Assembly: GCF_050908995.1 (NCBI RefSeq)
Contig: NC_135126.1
Span: 4,712,001 to 4,776,000 of the forward strand
DNA: 64,000 bases
From: Andrena cerasifolii
Lineage: Eukaryota > Arthropoda > Insecta > Hymenoptera > Andrenidae
Direction: 5' to 3'
Part shown: positions 25,101 to 35,480 of the stretch, piece by piece
Layout of the letters: every line of letters starts with the position of its first letter
Position numbering within the stretch: the stretch's first letter is position 1
Translations under genes and position numbers: made by a program
The notes under the pieces: generated by a model
Seen by the model: only the letters and a program-made list of their open reading frames with translations
Database searches by the model: none
Told to the model about the DNA's origin: nothing

Positions 25101-27014
25101 GATACACTTCGTTAAACGTTATAAACAGAGAAACGTAATATGTAAATATCAATAAAAATGTTAATGATATAAAAAGAAACACGTTATTATTACTGTAAAT
25201 CTACATATTTTTATTTTAATGTTACGAACAAAGTATGTGCTTTGGCATATGTATATTTTATACTGAAAATGTATTTTTTCTGCATCAATCTACGACCATT
25301 TAAAGTAACATTTTCTTCCCACTTCTGTAGTTAAATACTTCTATTTTTACAACTAACAAATGATTACTGCAAATGATAATATAAACTGAAGCTTCAGTTT
25401 TATTCTCTTATGAAAAATTCTTTTACATATTTTAGTTTCCGAATGCCGTAATGAGTGGACTTCAATCTACTCGTATTTTGGAAAACCAATCATACTGCAA
25501 TTATTGCGAATGTCATAATGTGACAAAATAAATTAAATATATGTGGCAGATACTTGAGACATGTGTAACATTTTTATGAGAAGAATATCCAATATCGTGC
25601 CTACTTTACTCATAATCAAAATAAATATTACTTATTTGTATTATATCTTACTAATACGTGCTTTGTTAAGTTTCCTTTTCAATTATTACTTATGAATACT
25701 ACTCGTTCAGCAAACAAGGAACTACAAATATAACGAAGTGAAAAACTAATACAAAAGCTTCTTTTCTAGGTCTACAAACGAAATTACACCACGGGTCAAC
25801 ATGAGCGAATGATTCACCACTTGAGAGTTGATTAACGTCTTCTACGATATTATTTACTATTTCCTGCATCTTTGTAGCAACTTATCGACATGAACCCTAG
25901 AAGATGGATCTTTTTATAAGATAAAAGTTTAAAAGATACCCTTGTCTCATCTGTAACAGTAGCATATCCATCTATCCCCGAACAACTAGGCAATTTCTAC
26001 CACTGATTGACTGTGCCAGTGTAGTAGCTGAACGTCTTTTTTCAATTCCCTCGTAGCAATGGCAGTCTTACAGCCATCAAAATAAACACTAAACGACCGA
26101 ACATATTCTGCGTCATAATGTTTGTTATGTCTCATGAAACCAGAGAGTAAACCACTCAAACGTACGCCATCAAGGGAATTCCCAAGTTTTAGGATGAAAA
26201 AATATGCACACCTTATGCGCAGTTTCGATACATGTCCATTTCAACTTCCGTATAATCCCCCATGACGTTCCATAAATCTCAATACTTTTCACGCTTACGG
26301 TCACCGTTACCGTAGGCAAGTACAAAAACACACCGGACCACGTACGAGAAGTCGATAAGACGCGATCGTCAGCACGCATCTGCGATCTCCATCGAACGAA
26401 GGATACGTCGTAGTATCACGTAAGGATGTAGGACATCTGACTCGAGTCCCTTTCCGCGGCGCCATGTAAACAATCGTAATGACTAGTGACCAATGGCATA
26501 TAGTTCAGGGGTGGCGGTGAGTACTCACGAGGGACCGTTGTCGCGGTGATTCGGTTCCATTCTCCGTGATGACTGGAAAAGTGCGATAGTCCGGATGGTG
26601 GTGCTGCTGGTGTTGCAGGGAGTTGAGGCGGCGATGCTGCTGATACTGGTGCCTGGTCAGAGCCGCGGTGGCCGCGGCACTGGGTGGTGGTGGTGGTTGA
26701 TGTGGTGAGATCCGTTCACCGCGCACGCGCATGCTCGCCGAGCGACGCAGACCTGTAGGCGAGGGACGTGGTATACGGGAATCCCACGAAGAGGATATCG
26801 AGGATACCGAGGGTGACGGAAAGGTACCCGTTGCACTTCCTGCCGTGCAGGCCACGTTGCCATCGACATTGACCTTGATCGTGCTGCTGGCAGTACATGT
26901 TGCTAACGGCGAGGATGCCAATTCAGTCGGCGACACCTCGCTGGTGCTGTTTACACGGGACGAGGAGTCGGGATATGTCGATTGCGAGGGTCTCTCGCTA
27001 CCGTGACGTGCCAT
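6915..27014 (-). CDS. qtc: Quick-to-court-like coiled-coil protein with GRIP-like C-terminus
   Basis: Six coding exons join without a frame break, all phase 0: 27014-26529, 18978-18700, 14198-13653, 13186-12950, 12719-12624 and 7148-6915, giving about 625 residues. Residues 1-250 are low-complexity Ser/Pro/His-rich with a conserved-looking block (SYGSACSTASACDHATFAYN, then LTPTQRAARQVRKFQ). Residues 250-300 and 410-550 are heptad-type coiled coil, separated by an acidic Ser/Pro-rich stretch. Residues 573-622 (TLQFLKSAIYYFLTDKE, then SILGFTDAEKHNIDRIYR) resemble the GRIP/GRAB Golgi-targeting fold of golgins. In-frame TGA precedes the ATG by three codons, supporting the start. I recall the TPTQRAARQ block from insect proteins named quick-to-court; the Golgi-tethering role is inferred from the C-terminus. 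The introns (up to 7.5 kb) are full of transposons. The gene model is solid; the name is less so. Confidence 0.8.
7366..7955. mobile_element. Foldback MITE nested in the Tc1-like element
   Basis: The ends TTCCGAATGGCCCCAGTGGC and its complement are near-perfect over 33 bp. Weaker pairing extends about 120 bp inward (GCTTCGGGTATTTGTTAGTT against its complement near 7895-7915). Its centre holds the tRNA-like segment annotated separately. Sequence near 7715-7760 recurs at 57230-57260 and 57490-57530, so the family has at least one other relative here. Confidence 0.75.
7626..7712 (-). pseudogene. tRNA-like segment (possible tRNA-derived core)
   Basis: Read on the minus strand this has an anticodon-arm-like hairpin ATCCT/AGGAT with a seven-base loop, followed by GCTGGTTCAAATC, close to the T-arm/B-box consensus. 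ATCAGTAGGATAACATC vaguely resembles an A box. The acceptor stem is not convincing. It may be a tRNA pseudogene or a SINE-like core captured by the MITE. Confidence 0.3.
8937..9650. mobile_element. TTAA-flanked foldback MITE (piggyBac-like)
   Basis: TTAA at 8937-8940 and 9647-9650 bounds inverted ends GGGGGTATTCTCGTCTAGA. Inner pairing includes AATAATTAATGGAGATATGGG near 9087 with its complement near 9480. No ORF of substance. TTAA target duplication is the hallmark of piggyBac-type elements. Confidence 0.8.
10625..11024. mobile_element. MITE with TACAGGGTGTC-type ends
   Basis: Ends TACAGGGTATCTCAGCT and the complement of AGCTGGGACACCGTGTA, with longer pairing of AAAGCATAATTTGAATG (about 10687) to its complement near 10940-10960. 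No coding capacity. Confidence 0.7.
12624..12719 (-). CDS. qtc: qtc-like coding exon 5
   Basis: 32 codons between ATTCTAG|ATA and AAG|GTAAAT, encoding ILVHAHQTPPKVTVAELLRQ and then QLTVTQAELENIK. The exon is too short to appear as an independent ORF. It is placed by matching phases and by the coiled coil continuing across both junctions. Confidence 0.82.
12950..13186 (-). CDS. qtc: qtc-like coding exon 4
   Basis: 79 codons between GATTACAG|GTG and CAA|GTAAGA. The whole exon is coiled coil rich in Glu, Ala and Leu (ARARELETELEAVKAELAEE). Two cysteines (CEVRPC) interrupt the helix near its start. Confidence 0.88.
13653..14198 (-). CDS. qtc: qtc-like coding exon 3
   Basis: 182 codons between acceptor TTTGTTTAG|GCT and donor AAG|GTATGC. 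It starts with a charged heptad region (ALLKEARKEIEEKDQEI), continues with an acidic Ser/Pro-rich linker containing several SP and TP sites, and returns to coiled coil (SRIEEMHRRHVDELQELKQK). Confidence 0.88.
15684..16200. repeat. Three tandem 173-bp units in the nested element
   Basis: Units start at 15684, 15857 and 16030 with GCGATCGCGTTAAAG and end with AAGAAGTGCGGTACCCG. The second and third units are nearly identical, suggesting recent unequal exchange. Two inverted copies lie on the other arm at about 16715-17055. Confidence 0.9.
16540..16735. repeat. Palindromic centre of the nested element
   Basis: GTGCGTCGTTGGAAGGAATT near 16557 and AAACAGATGTCTGCGATAC near 16678 pair with each other's complements, giving about 75-bp arms around CCTAAAGGGTAGCAGC. 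This is the hinge of the large foldback. Confidence 0.8.
17792..18242. mobile_element. Foldback MITE with TACTGTGAAAGCCCGAAT ends
   Basis: Left TACTGTGAAAGC and right TTTTACAGTA are imperfect inverted ends. Internal pairs are GTTGATAAA with ATCAACGCTGG and TCTTATCTAACCC with GGGTTAGATAAGA. No ORF. It abuts the 2.9-kb element. Confidence 0.6.
18700..18978 (-). CDS. qtc: qtc-like coding exon 2
   Basis: 93 codons between acceptor TTTTTTAG|AGC and donor CAG|GTGAGA. It opens SLSLTPVRPRAG and ends LTPTQRAARQVRKFQ, which leads directly into the coiled coil of exon 3. Confidence 0.85.
19706..20190. mobile_element. Foldback with about 215-bp arms
   Basis: The arms read inward from TTTTGGTAATTATTTA through CAGTCCTCCCCGATTTCGAT, CATATTGTTCAGAATCATCT and GGTAGTTAGTTTGGGTCAGA, and are closely complementary, around a loop of about 45 bases. 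It lies in the intron between qtc-like exons 2 and 1, so the primary transcript would contain a long hairpin. Confidence 0.8.
20741..20915. mobile_element. TTAA-flanked short MITE
   Basis: TTAA at 20741-20744 and 20912-20915 flank ends AAGGTGCGTACCGACTTGGC with inner GCTTGCTAGCGAGGC and complement. A related core (GACTACCCGGACATGATCAG region) recurs at 33430-33485. Confidence 0.75.
21091..21707. mobile_element. TTAA-flanked MITE with AAGGTCTGCGCACA ends
   Basis: TTAA at 21091-21094 and 21704-21707. Ends AAGGTCTGCGCACACATATC and complement. The right part is a tandem array annotated separately. Isolated ends of the same family occur at 49792-49820 and from 50401 onward. Confidence 0.82.
21459..21690 (+). 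repeat. 11-bp tandem array, GGAACTAACAC/GGAACTGACTC
   Basis: About twenty tandem copies of an 11-bp unit alternating between GGAACTAACAC and GGAACTGACTC or GGAACTGACAC. The unit grades into the MITE's right terminal repeat (CACGGAACTGATATGTGCG), so the array looks like expansion of the subterminal sequence. Confidence 0.9.
22813..23143. mobile_element. hAT-like MITE, AGGGTTACCATAC ends
   Basis: TAGGGTTACCATACGTC at the left and GTATGGTAAC at the right are inverted ends of the common hAT MITE type. The interior is T-rich with CCGGTTT motifs on both sides. Target duplication was not clear. Confidence 0.5.
26529..27014 (-). CDS. qtc: qtc-like coding exon 1 (start exon)
   Basis: 162 codons from ATG (27014-27012) to a CTC|GTGAGT donor. 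It encodes a Ser/Thr/Pro-rich, basic, presumably disordered head with a PQPPPPP-type run and a His/Gln-rich tract near HRRLNSLQHQQHHH. The 5' leader lies upstream toward 27.2 kb, next to two MITEs. Confidence 0.85.
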
Positions 27015-27260
27015 CCCGTCGGCTCAGCTTATCTCATCGCTGTCCTGGATAACTGAACGAGAAGAGCGAATTCTGTTAAGTTCTGGTCGTTGCAAAGTGG
27101 CGGTACGGTTTTGTAATCTACGGTGGTGCACAGGGGGTAAACAGTATAGTCTATAGGCATAGGGTAGCTGGAAGAGGTGTAGCGAGGTTGTACAGTAAAT
27201 CATCGAACTTGAGGCTTCAAGTCGTTACGTATGTATCTATTATTTCCTCATATTTCTGTC

Positions 27261-27486
27261 CAGGGCCGTTCCTGGGTTTTGGCCGCCCAGGTGTAAAAAC
27301 AATATTGCCGCCCTTATTAATTTAATATTTTTTAATTAGGAATTTGATATGCAGTGTTTACTTTTATATTTATATATACATAGTTTTAAACAGTTATGCA
27401 AAAGACTTTCGATTATTATTCTTATTAATCAAAATTTTACATATAATAAATGGGCGCCTTCTGCACCCCCGCCAGGAACGGCCCTG
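27261..27486. mobile_element. 226-bp hAT MITE with perfect 8-bp target duplication
   Basis: Ends CAGGGCCGTTCCTGG and exact complement. TTTCTGTC directly flanks both sides (27253-27260 and 27487-27494). It lies about 250 bp upstream of the qtc-like start codon, in the leader or promoter region. Identity of both ends and both duplications suggests a young insertion. Confidence 0.92.
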
Positions 27487-27529
27487 TTTCTGTCAATTCG
27501 CTTGTGCTGATGTTCAAAACATGTTTACT

Positions 27530-28223
27530 TTAAGGGGTTAGGCCGTCTTGGACGGAGCGAAATTACAGTCATTGTCGGCATTTTTTTTTAGGAAGATAAT
27601 TAAATAAACAGAAAATTCAAAATGAAGTTTGTTAGTGTGCAACTCTCCCCGGAAAAAATCGTATTTTTTTTCCTAGAAAATGGCGGCGATAGAGCCGTGA
27701 TACGCAAGATCTTGAGGACGGACGTTTTCCACGGTGTTCAATCTCACCGCTATACCGTTTGACCTAGAACAAAAAACCAAAAAATGTTATTTTCTACATG
27801 ACTAAAACTAGAGAAGTACATATGGGTTTCGCGATATCTTGAACATATTCTTTGCAATTGACACTTTTTATAAAAGAATACACTTTTTCTCCGCATGTTC
27901 ACCATTTCGAGACAGATGAGCGTTTATGGATTTCCATATGTACTTCTCTAGTTTTAGGCACGTAGAAAATAAAAGTTTTTGGTTTTTTGTTCTAGGTCAA
28001 ACGGTATAGCCGTGAGATGGAACACCGTGGAAAACGTCGCTCCTCAAGATCTTGCGTATCACGGCTCTACCGCCGCCATTTTGTAGGATACAAAAATACG
28101 ATTTTCTCCGGCGAGAGTTGTACAATAACAGGCTTCATATGGAATTTTCTGTTTGTTTCATTACCTTCCTAAAAAAAAAAATGACTGCAATTTTGCTCCG
28201 TCCAAGGTGGCCTAACCCCTTAA
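27530..28223. mobile_element. TTAA-flanked foldback with about 300-bp arms
   Basis: TTAA at 27530-27533 and 28220-28223. The arms start GGGGTTAGGCC and pair for about 300 bp, including GATACGCAAGATCTTGAGGA and TCAAACGGTATAGC with their complements. No ORF beyond those created by the symmetry. It lies just upstream of the hAT MITE. Confidence 0.85.
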
Positions 28224-29763
28224 AGCAACACCTATTTTATAACCTCGCTATACTTCTTCCAACTACTACACAAAAGGCAGTATCGTACCTAGGAGCATTC
28301 TGAACCTACGACTGCGTTGTGAATCTTGTACAAGGAAAGGCCTTTTCAAGCTAGAAGCGCCCTTGAAAAAAATTTTAATGCTGGTAATTTTGATACTTGC
28401 TAATGAAGGCAACCGTGAACTAGGGGTGGAAACGGTAATGCACTTGAGTGTAGAGACTCAGCAGGCTAAGAAGGCTTCAGAATTTTTTAGGCACCAGAAG
28501 ATGAAGGGTCTGTGTACCCCAAAGTGGGTAAACGCTTTGCACTTGAGCGAGCATGTAATGAGCGGTGGAAAATATATTTATCGGATTAATGAGAGATTAA
28601 TTAAAACACGCTATAAAATATAGCAATTCTAGGTACCACACTTGTAGAATTTTCGTGGTAGCCTTCGCCGACAAACATCGCATTCATGAACTTTAGAAAC
28701 AATTTTAAGGATTTTTCCACAGGGAATAAAGTTGGGAAGTCCAAATTAAAAGACTTAGAATTTTATTAAGGACTCGACACTAGTCCGTCGGTCCGCACGT
28801 TGTTAAAGTCAAGACTTTGAGGTTCTTTGTTCGGTCGAACGTGTCTCCGATATTTTTGTCGATAATACTGTCTCTCCAGGATGATAGAATTCATGTAAAA
28901 AAAAATCGAAACAGCTTCAAAAAGGCTTGTCGAGAAAATATTTAATTTCAAAGATATTCAGATATTTAGTTTGTAAGTTAACAGTTTTTTGCATGTAAAA
29001 GAATGAACATAATGCGTATTTCGTACCAACTGTTCAAAATAATGCAATGTCATACGAAGATAGCCCTGTATGTATGTACAACTAGAAATCAAATTGAGTG
29101 CCCTATAGAAGAGAAATAAAATACTGGAAATGTACCGTGAAAATGTCGTATTCTTGGTCTTAAGGGAAAATTCTCATCAAATCGCTAAAAAAATAGGTGA
29201 TCTTTAGAATTTTTTTAACCAAAAAGTATACAACTTGCAGTAAAAAAAACTGTCTGGCCTTCATTTATTTGTTATTCAAGAATATGAAAAAAAAATTATT
29301 TTCTTGTAGTGGTTCGATTTCTAAAAAAAAGCGGCGTTGGCGATAGCCAATATAACTCGACGTAGAAATGTCTCAAATAAAAAACCAAAGATATTCTTAC
29401 ATGTTATATCAACCGCTATCGTCTCAGCCTTTAAGAAGGCAAGGAAAGCAAAGTGACGATATTAAAATGGGTAAGTTTCCGCTAAAAAATGTTAAAACGA
29501 AAAACTATGGCCTCTACAATTATTTATGATCGAAGACTGATACGATAGTAAATTCAATTACAAAGAAAATGCCAACACGATTTTTGGAATCGGTTCATAA
29601 GTTCTTTCGTTAAGAAAAAAGAAAAATCAGATTTCGAGATAAACGCGTTTAAAGTTTTGCTTGTATGTGCGGCCGCGATCGTTCGGAGGTCGAGTCGCTT
29701 CTATCGTTGTAACATCTATATCTATACTTATACCGTTACGAATTTCGTCTTATAACTTTACTG
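28224..29763. other. Spacer without recognised gene
   Basis: AT-rich, no convincing coding exon, RNA gene or transposon end. A short open frame at 28363-28623 has no recognisable motif. Confidence 0.4.
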
Positions 29764-30196
29764 ACAAGGGAACATTCCGAACCCGGAAATTCAAAAAATT
29801 CTGAACCTATGTGAATATGTAGGGAATTTCCTCCTAATTACGACACAATTTTTGTTTGCTGCCCAAATTCACTCTAAGGGGGTGTAATTGACCCCTGAAA
29901 ATCCAGTTATTTTCCGATTTTCTGTTATAATTCGTGAACTGTAAAATAATTTTTTTTACCAAATGATAGATCTAATTAAAAGAAGTAACTTTTGTCTTGA
30001 ATTTTTTTTTCTATCTCTCACAGTTCGCGAGTTATAGCACAAAATCAGAAAATAGCTGAATTTTCAGGGGTTAATTTCACCCCCTTAGAGTGAATTTGGG
30101 CGGCAAACAAAAATTGCGTTGTAATCAGGAGGAAATCCCCTACATATTGACAGTTTCAGAATTTTTTTAATTTTCGGGTTCGGAATCTTCCCTTGT
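29764..30196. mobile_element. Foldback MITE with ACAAGGGAACATTCC ends
   Basis: Left ACAAGGGAACATTCCGAACC and right complement, with long inner pairing (CAAATTCACTCTAAGGGGGT and complement, AAAATCAGAAAATAACTG-type arms). A shorter diverged relative is at 60790-61036. Confidence 0.8.
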
Positions 30197-30288
30197 GAGT
30201 ATTCTCCGGATACTATACTATACAGGATGAGTCACCGAACATTTAAACCTGAAATATTTTCGTTGTTTTTAATGATACGATAAAGTGC

Positions 30289-30495
30289 CCCCGCGACGGC
30301 TGTAATGCTGGAGCCAATGCAGACACGTACCACGTGAACCGCGCGTGGCGCGTTGACTAAACAAAAACGCATCGACAATCGTGCTCTCTGGGACGCTGTG
30401 GGAACCTATTGATACAATGTCGCCCTAATACGCCACGCGCGGTTCACGTGCTACGAGCCTGAGGAGCTCTGAGCATTATGGCAGCCGCGGGGGCC
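30289..30495. repeat. GC-rich inverted repeat
   Basis: GCCCCCGCGACGGCTGTAAT and CACGTGAACCGCGCGTGGCG pair with complements at 30420-30495. The composition stands out from the AT-rich surroundings. A TATACAGGATGAGTCACC end at 30220 suggests it is part of a larger transposon remnant. Confidence 0.6.
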
Positions 30496-31659
30496 AAGAC
30501 GCGCGGTGGGAGAAAGAGGATGTTGCTTTTGAAAATCGGCCTAAAAGAGCACTTAATTCCCAAGCCTGCTCTATATAGATACATATTATATTGTACATTG
30601 TACCTTTATTACTTACAGTCGACTAGTTTATTGATATACACTAATCGCGGGCTGATCACATCTTCACGGTACTGTTTACTTTTAACGTTTCATTTCTACC
30701 ATTTAGAATAGGGTTATTTAACTATGCAATGAATGCAATGCCCTATTCCGTTTATTAAACGCAGTAATACACAGCCTATACCCATTTCGAAATCCCTATT
30801 TAGCAACCGGAAGTTCGCTATAATTTTACGGTAGATAAGTATAAGCGCAGTAAGTACATATACGCACGACACGAGTCAGCGAACCGAGTGTATTCATTAA
30901 GAGTAAGAATCTAACGGCAATGCATACATAAAGCAGCATTCTTATACCGTGTAGTTCGTATACGAACGCGACTTTTCATGTTTCCGATCACAAAGCGAAG
31001 GACGTGTTTAATATCTGCTTTTTTAATGCAAATACGTCCACTTTATTTCATTTCACATCCAGTAAGAAGGGACGAAAAATGAAATAAAAGTGACTTGAGT
31101 TGCTAGACTGTGCCATAAAATCAATGTGACCGCGACCACGTGTCATGTAACTTTAATGCTTTCGTATATAATACACATTACACAAACTTATTCGTATTTC
31201 TCGAAATTCCTATTGTTAGTACTAAGTAGTTGCAGTTACGATCATTGAAGTAATGCTTTTACGTATTGGACGTGTGTAACACAGAAGTATGTATTTGATT
31301 TGGAAATGAATGTGCAACGTAATGTAATGTAAACATTTAGTTAAATGAGAGTACGTAATTGAAATTTTGAACCAGGCGTTAAAACGGTTCCGGATATAAC
31401 TGTTAATAACTGTTATATAAAGATTCTGTCTGAAACAGTTTTAAAGAACCGAAATGGTATTATAACAGTTTTGAGAAAAAAGGTTTTGTCTTACGGATAT
31501 CGGTTTCGGTTCCGGCTCTGCAGAACCGATATTATATCGGTTCCATAACGGTTATAAACAGTAAACATTCGTTTTAAACCCGACGAACAGGGCTGGCAGC
31601 GGACGCACGACGCGTTGCCGACACTATTCTGCGCGGACAATGCCGCGAGTAAGAAAACT

Positions 31660-31736
31660 CAAGAGCGAGCGAGAGGGAACGTAACAGTTGACACAATATG
31701 GCCGCCGACTCTTTCGTTCCCTCTCGCTCGTTCTTG
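31660..31736. repeat. Short inverted repeat AAGAGCGAGCGAGAGGGAAC
   Basis: A 20-bp arm at 31660-31681 and complement at 31714-31736 separated by 32 bases. It follows a stretch of degenerate TAACTGTTATA/CGGTTCC repeats at 31380-31560. Unknown element. Confidence 0.5.
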
Positions 31737-31989
31737 GGTTCTCTCACTCTCCACCGAAGGATTCCAAGAAATGGTAGGGACAGTCACCGGGCGTACTACG
31801 CATGGTAAAATCGAGGCTATAACGAGGATTTACTGTTTTGTTTTTATAATAGTAATGTATGTATCAGTTCTATCATCTCACGTTTCAAAATATGTACGAA
31901 CAATGCCTCAATCTTTTTCGAAGACGAACAAAACATATTTCAACTGTTCATTAGGGAAAATTGAGACAGTATCTAAGACCTTCGACATA

Positions 31990-34650
31990 TTTCTTTGAAA
32001 AGAAATGCTTTGGAATGACAATGAAAAGGTAAAGAAACTTTTTCTTCAATTCAAAAGTAAGGAAATAGTTCGAATTATAATAATTTTCTTTACATTTCAG
32101 AAAATAATTTATTGTCGCTTACATTTTAATTACACGTTTTGTGTATGCAACAAGAGCTAACGAGTCTTCAGGTTTAAGTAACCGATACTTCTTTTTCAAT
32201 GAATTATTTGAAATCGTATTTAATTCTCTAGAATCGATCACCAATGCTGTTATACTCCAAAGATAAAGGGCACAAATGAGTCCTAAATATAATAAAGAAT
32301 TATATTGCTTCCTCTAACAGCTCACAAGAAAATGGCTCGTTTACAACTCACCTTATACAAAAGTGAAATATCGTACTAACAATAAAATTTTAATAGAAAG
32401 TGAAAAACTGTTTAACATACATTTTACCTCACATTTCAGAACTCAAAACTCTGATTTAACAAGTTACAATTAAAGTTACAGAAATTTGGAATGTACAATG
32501 AAATTTAAGAGAAAGGTTGCTCAACAAAATTAATATTACTACTAGCAATCGATTTCAGCACAGTCAATTAAGTAAGTAAAGACATAAATTATTTCATAAC
32601 GAAGGAAATGTATCGTTAAATAAATTCTAATAAAGAAAACGAACTTTATTAGACTGATAAATTAATTCTATCTTCATTTGAACTTCTAGGTGAAATACAA
32701 ATGACTCTGGTAAAGAATGAAGATTTATAATGAAAATAAATGCCACTTGATTTGATGCATCATCATGGCCGTGATATAAGTGCACTAAATGCAGCATAAA
32801 TATCATAATAATCGTCACTTCATTACATCATTTGCAAGGATGAAACGGCAAAGGTCAGCATTGTTGTGGCTGCTAAATAGTCATTTTTTGGAAGCAATAA
32901 AATTCGTACAGTTTCAAAACATAATCTTAACATTCAATGAAAGCGTTACACGGTGAAAACGGGCAGTTGGGCAGTTGGTTAAACGTTCAATGGCTAATTC
33001 GTTCATTTTTTGCAAAGCCCTCTTTGCTACGCTGAATCTGGCCTTGGCTTAACAAATAATGACACGGTGTCTGTTACCATAATCAACGCCATTGACTAAA
33101 TCAGAACGACCATGAGAGATGGCATGCATATCTTGATTAACATTCCCGTAGGATTAAGTAAGGTGAACATCGAAATGAATACGCGAGAAAGTAGACTAAC
33201 AAATATTAACGTGCGTAGTTATAAACGGAGACGGTTCGATGTTTTACCGATACCATTTTGATAGTGTATATAAAAACCAAAGACATAAAACAGATAGTAT
33301 TATGTATTTCGATTCCGATATTATAGTGGAATGGGTAAAATTTTGGCCCCCCGTTACATAATTTTGGCATTACTGCCGAGAACGCTCTCTCCCGTCACAA
33401 TCCAGTTGAATGGGCCTGCTCTTGCTGGGAGAGTCTGGAGACTACCCGGACATGATCAGTTTGTGCAAAGTGAAAAGGAACGGGCAGGCCCGGATTAAAG
33501 GAGGGCTACGGGGGCCCCCGTTCTAAACCTTCAGTTCTAAGCCATTAGCTCACTCTGTCTTCATTGGAAATGTTGTATCAAATAAATTGTCTATGAGTTC
33601 TGCAACTTCCAATTTTATGTTTTTATTTTAAAATTTTATTGTTTAAACCTATATCTATTGAAACTTTTACAATTTTTGAGAATTATATATTTTTAAATGA
33701 CTAGATAGTTGACAAAACCAAATGGTTGACTACCTAAATTAACAATTACAGAAAATAATGTGTAATCAATTACACAAGTATAGTTTAATCGTAATTTGTA
33801 ATTGGTAATTAGATTACATTTTGCCCAACTCTGGTGTCAAGTGAGCAGAGTGACATGAAATAACTTTTATTTCCTTATGGTTTCTTGTGTCAGTGAAAGT
33901 TGTATCGACGTGCCCCTCAAACCTGTATACATACATAAACTAGTGGATAAATCAGTGTGAATAAATCAAATGAGAGCATTGATTAATTAACTACAAGTGA
34001 AAGTTACTTTCATTGAAGTTAATAATACTATACAGAGTGTCAAGTAATATGTGATACTAGTGGGTAGGTCATGATTTTTTATACAAAAATAAAACGAAAA
34101 TATTAAACAAAAGGTTCTCATACAAGGCTCTATTATAGAGAAAATCACTTTTGAAATCTTGTCAGCTACGCGTGCGCTTTACGAAACTTTTATTTTATGC
34201 ATTTTGGTATATACATTACAATTCCACCCAAAAGTCGTACGACAATCGTTGTTTTTCACAAATTCTAGTATTTGATATGGAAATTATTAACTTTGAACTA
34301 TATTTACTGCAGAATATAAGTATACTGAAGTCAATAAAGCAATAGAAATCATGACATGGCCTCTTCCCCTCCCTCAAGTCATCGAACCTCAATCCCATTG
34401 AAAAACTGTAGAATAAACTAGAATAGGGAAATTAAAAAAATTGCCCAAGTTAGTAATGGGACTGTGGAGCATTCCGAACAAGAATAAGAAAATGTAAAAT
34501 TTATAAAAAAAAATTAGTCTATAGCAGAAAGAATGGGGAACGTAAACATCAATCGTGGAAAATACCAATGGAAAAAATATAATTTTTTTTTCTTTTCGAT
34601 AAGATTTCTTTATCGTAAAAGTATCTAATAAGATAAAAGTGTTTAATGTT
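31990..34650. other. Spacer without recognised gene
   Basis: AT-rich. The only recognisable piece is a repeat fragment near 33400-33540 related to the MITE at 20741-20915, followed by CAGGCCCGGATTAAAGGAGG, which looks like a hAT end. Nothing else is supportable. Confidence 0.4.
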
Positions 34651-35051
34651 TTTCAACGGTTACCCAATCAGTGGCGCCCTCAGGATTTTATTTTGGGGGG
34701 GGGGGCGAGAGAGATGACGCGTTGATACTTTGTCTCGCTCTGTCTTTCAGGCGCTTGATACAACTTCGTTCCTTTTTTCTTTTTTCTCTTTTTGTTTGGG
34801 GGGGGGGGCACTGTACCCATTTTTTTTATATTCAAAGCACATTCCGACTCTCCTATGACTTATGAACGGGACGATTTAGGTATATATTTGTTTTTCCCAT
34901 GTAAAAACATAGACAAGATTGAGATGTGGTAAAATAATAGGTTAGAAACGACTTTATAAAGGGTTGTTAGAAGCTCGCTTCAGGACAGTTCTAGGGTAGG
35001 TGCCGTGTGGTTCACAGTCCTGTTATGAATTTCCTAAAAAAATACGTATAT

Positions 35052-35168
35052 CGAAACAGCCGTCTAGTAATAAATACATTTGTGTTTACTGTTAGACGGC
35101 TGTTTCGATATACATTTGTGTTTACAATTAGACGGCTGTTTCGATATACATTTGTGTTTACTATTAGT
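35052..35168 (+). repeat. 36-bp tandem repeat
   Basis: Units of TTAGACGGCTGTTTCGATAT plus ACATTTGTGTTTACAA start at 35092 and 35128, with a partial third copy. An inverted partial copy (CGAAACAGCCGTCTAG) precedes them at 35052. Confidence 0.8.
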
Positions 35169-35299
35169 TGCTCGGTGACGAATTACTTGGACTCATTCAT
35201 GACTCCGACACCTTATCAAAAGGGTACTTACAAGGTTCGTGTCACGGCAGACACATCACCGTGAATGCGCCACCATGGACGCATCACCCTACCCTGTAC

Positions 35300-35480
35300 A
35301 GATCGCGCAATATAACTTTGCCTCCGAGCGGCCACTGAGTAAAACGTTACGAGTATCACGCTACCTGTTACTTACTTTGCATGATACTCGTCCGTGTGTG
35401 ATCCTATGTTTTTCGAATCGAACGGCTGACTCACGGCCTATTTAGTGGCCGCTCGGAGGCGAAGTTATATTGCGCAATCT
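35300..35480. mobile_element. 181-bp MITE
   Basis: Ends AGATCGCGCAATATAACTTT and GCCTCCGAGCGGCCACT at the left, complement at the right (AGTGGCCGCTCGGAGGC, ATTGCGCAATCT). Arms about 40 bp. Confidence 0.75.

Noticed and set aside
28363..28623. 86-codon plus-strand frame with a Leu/Ile-rich start
   Set aside because: The start is not an optimal context, no motif is present, and length is within chance for this composition.
34680..34815. CAGTGGCGCCCTCAGG with two poly-G runs, hAT-like
   Set aside because: No matching inverted end or target duplication could be identified, so not annotated as an element.
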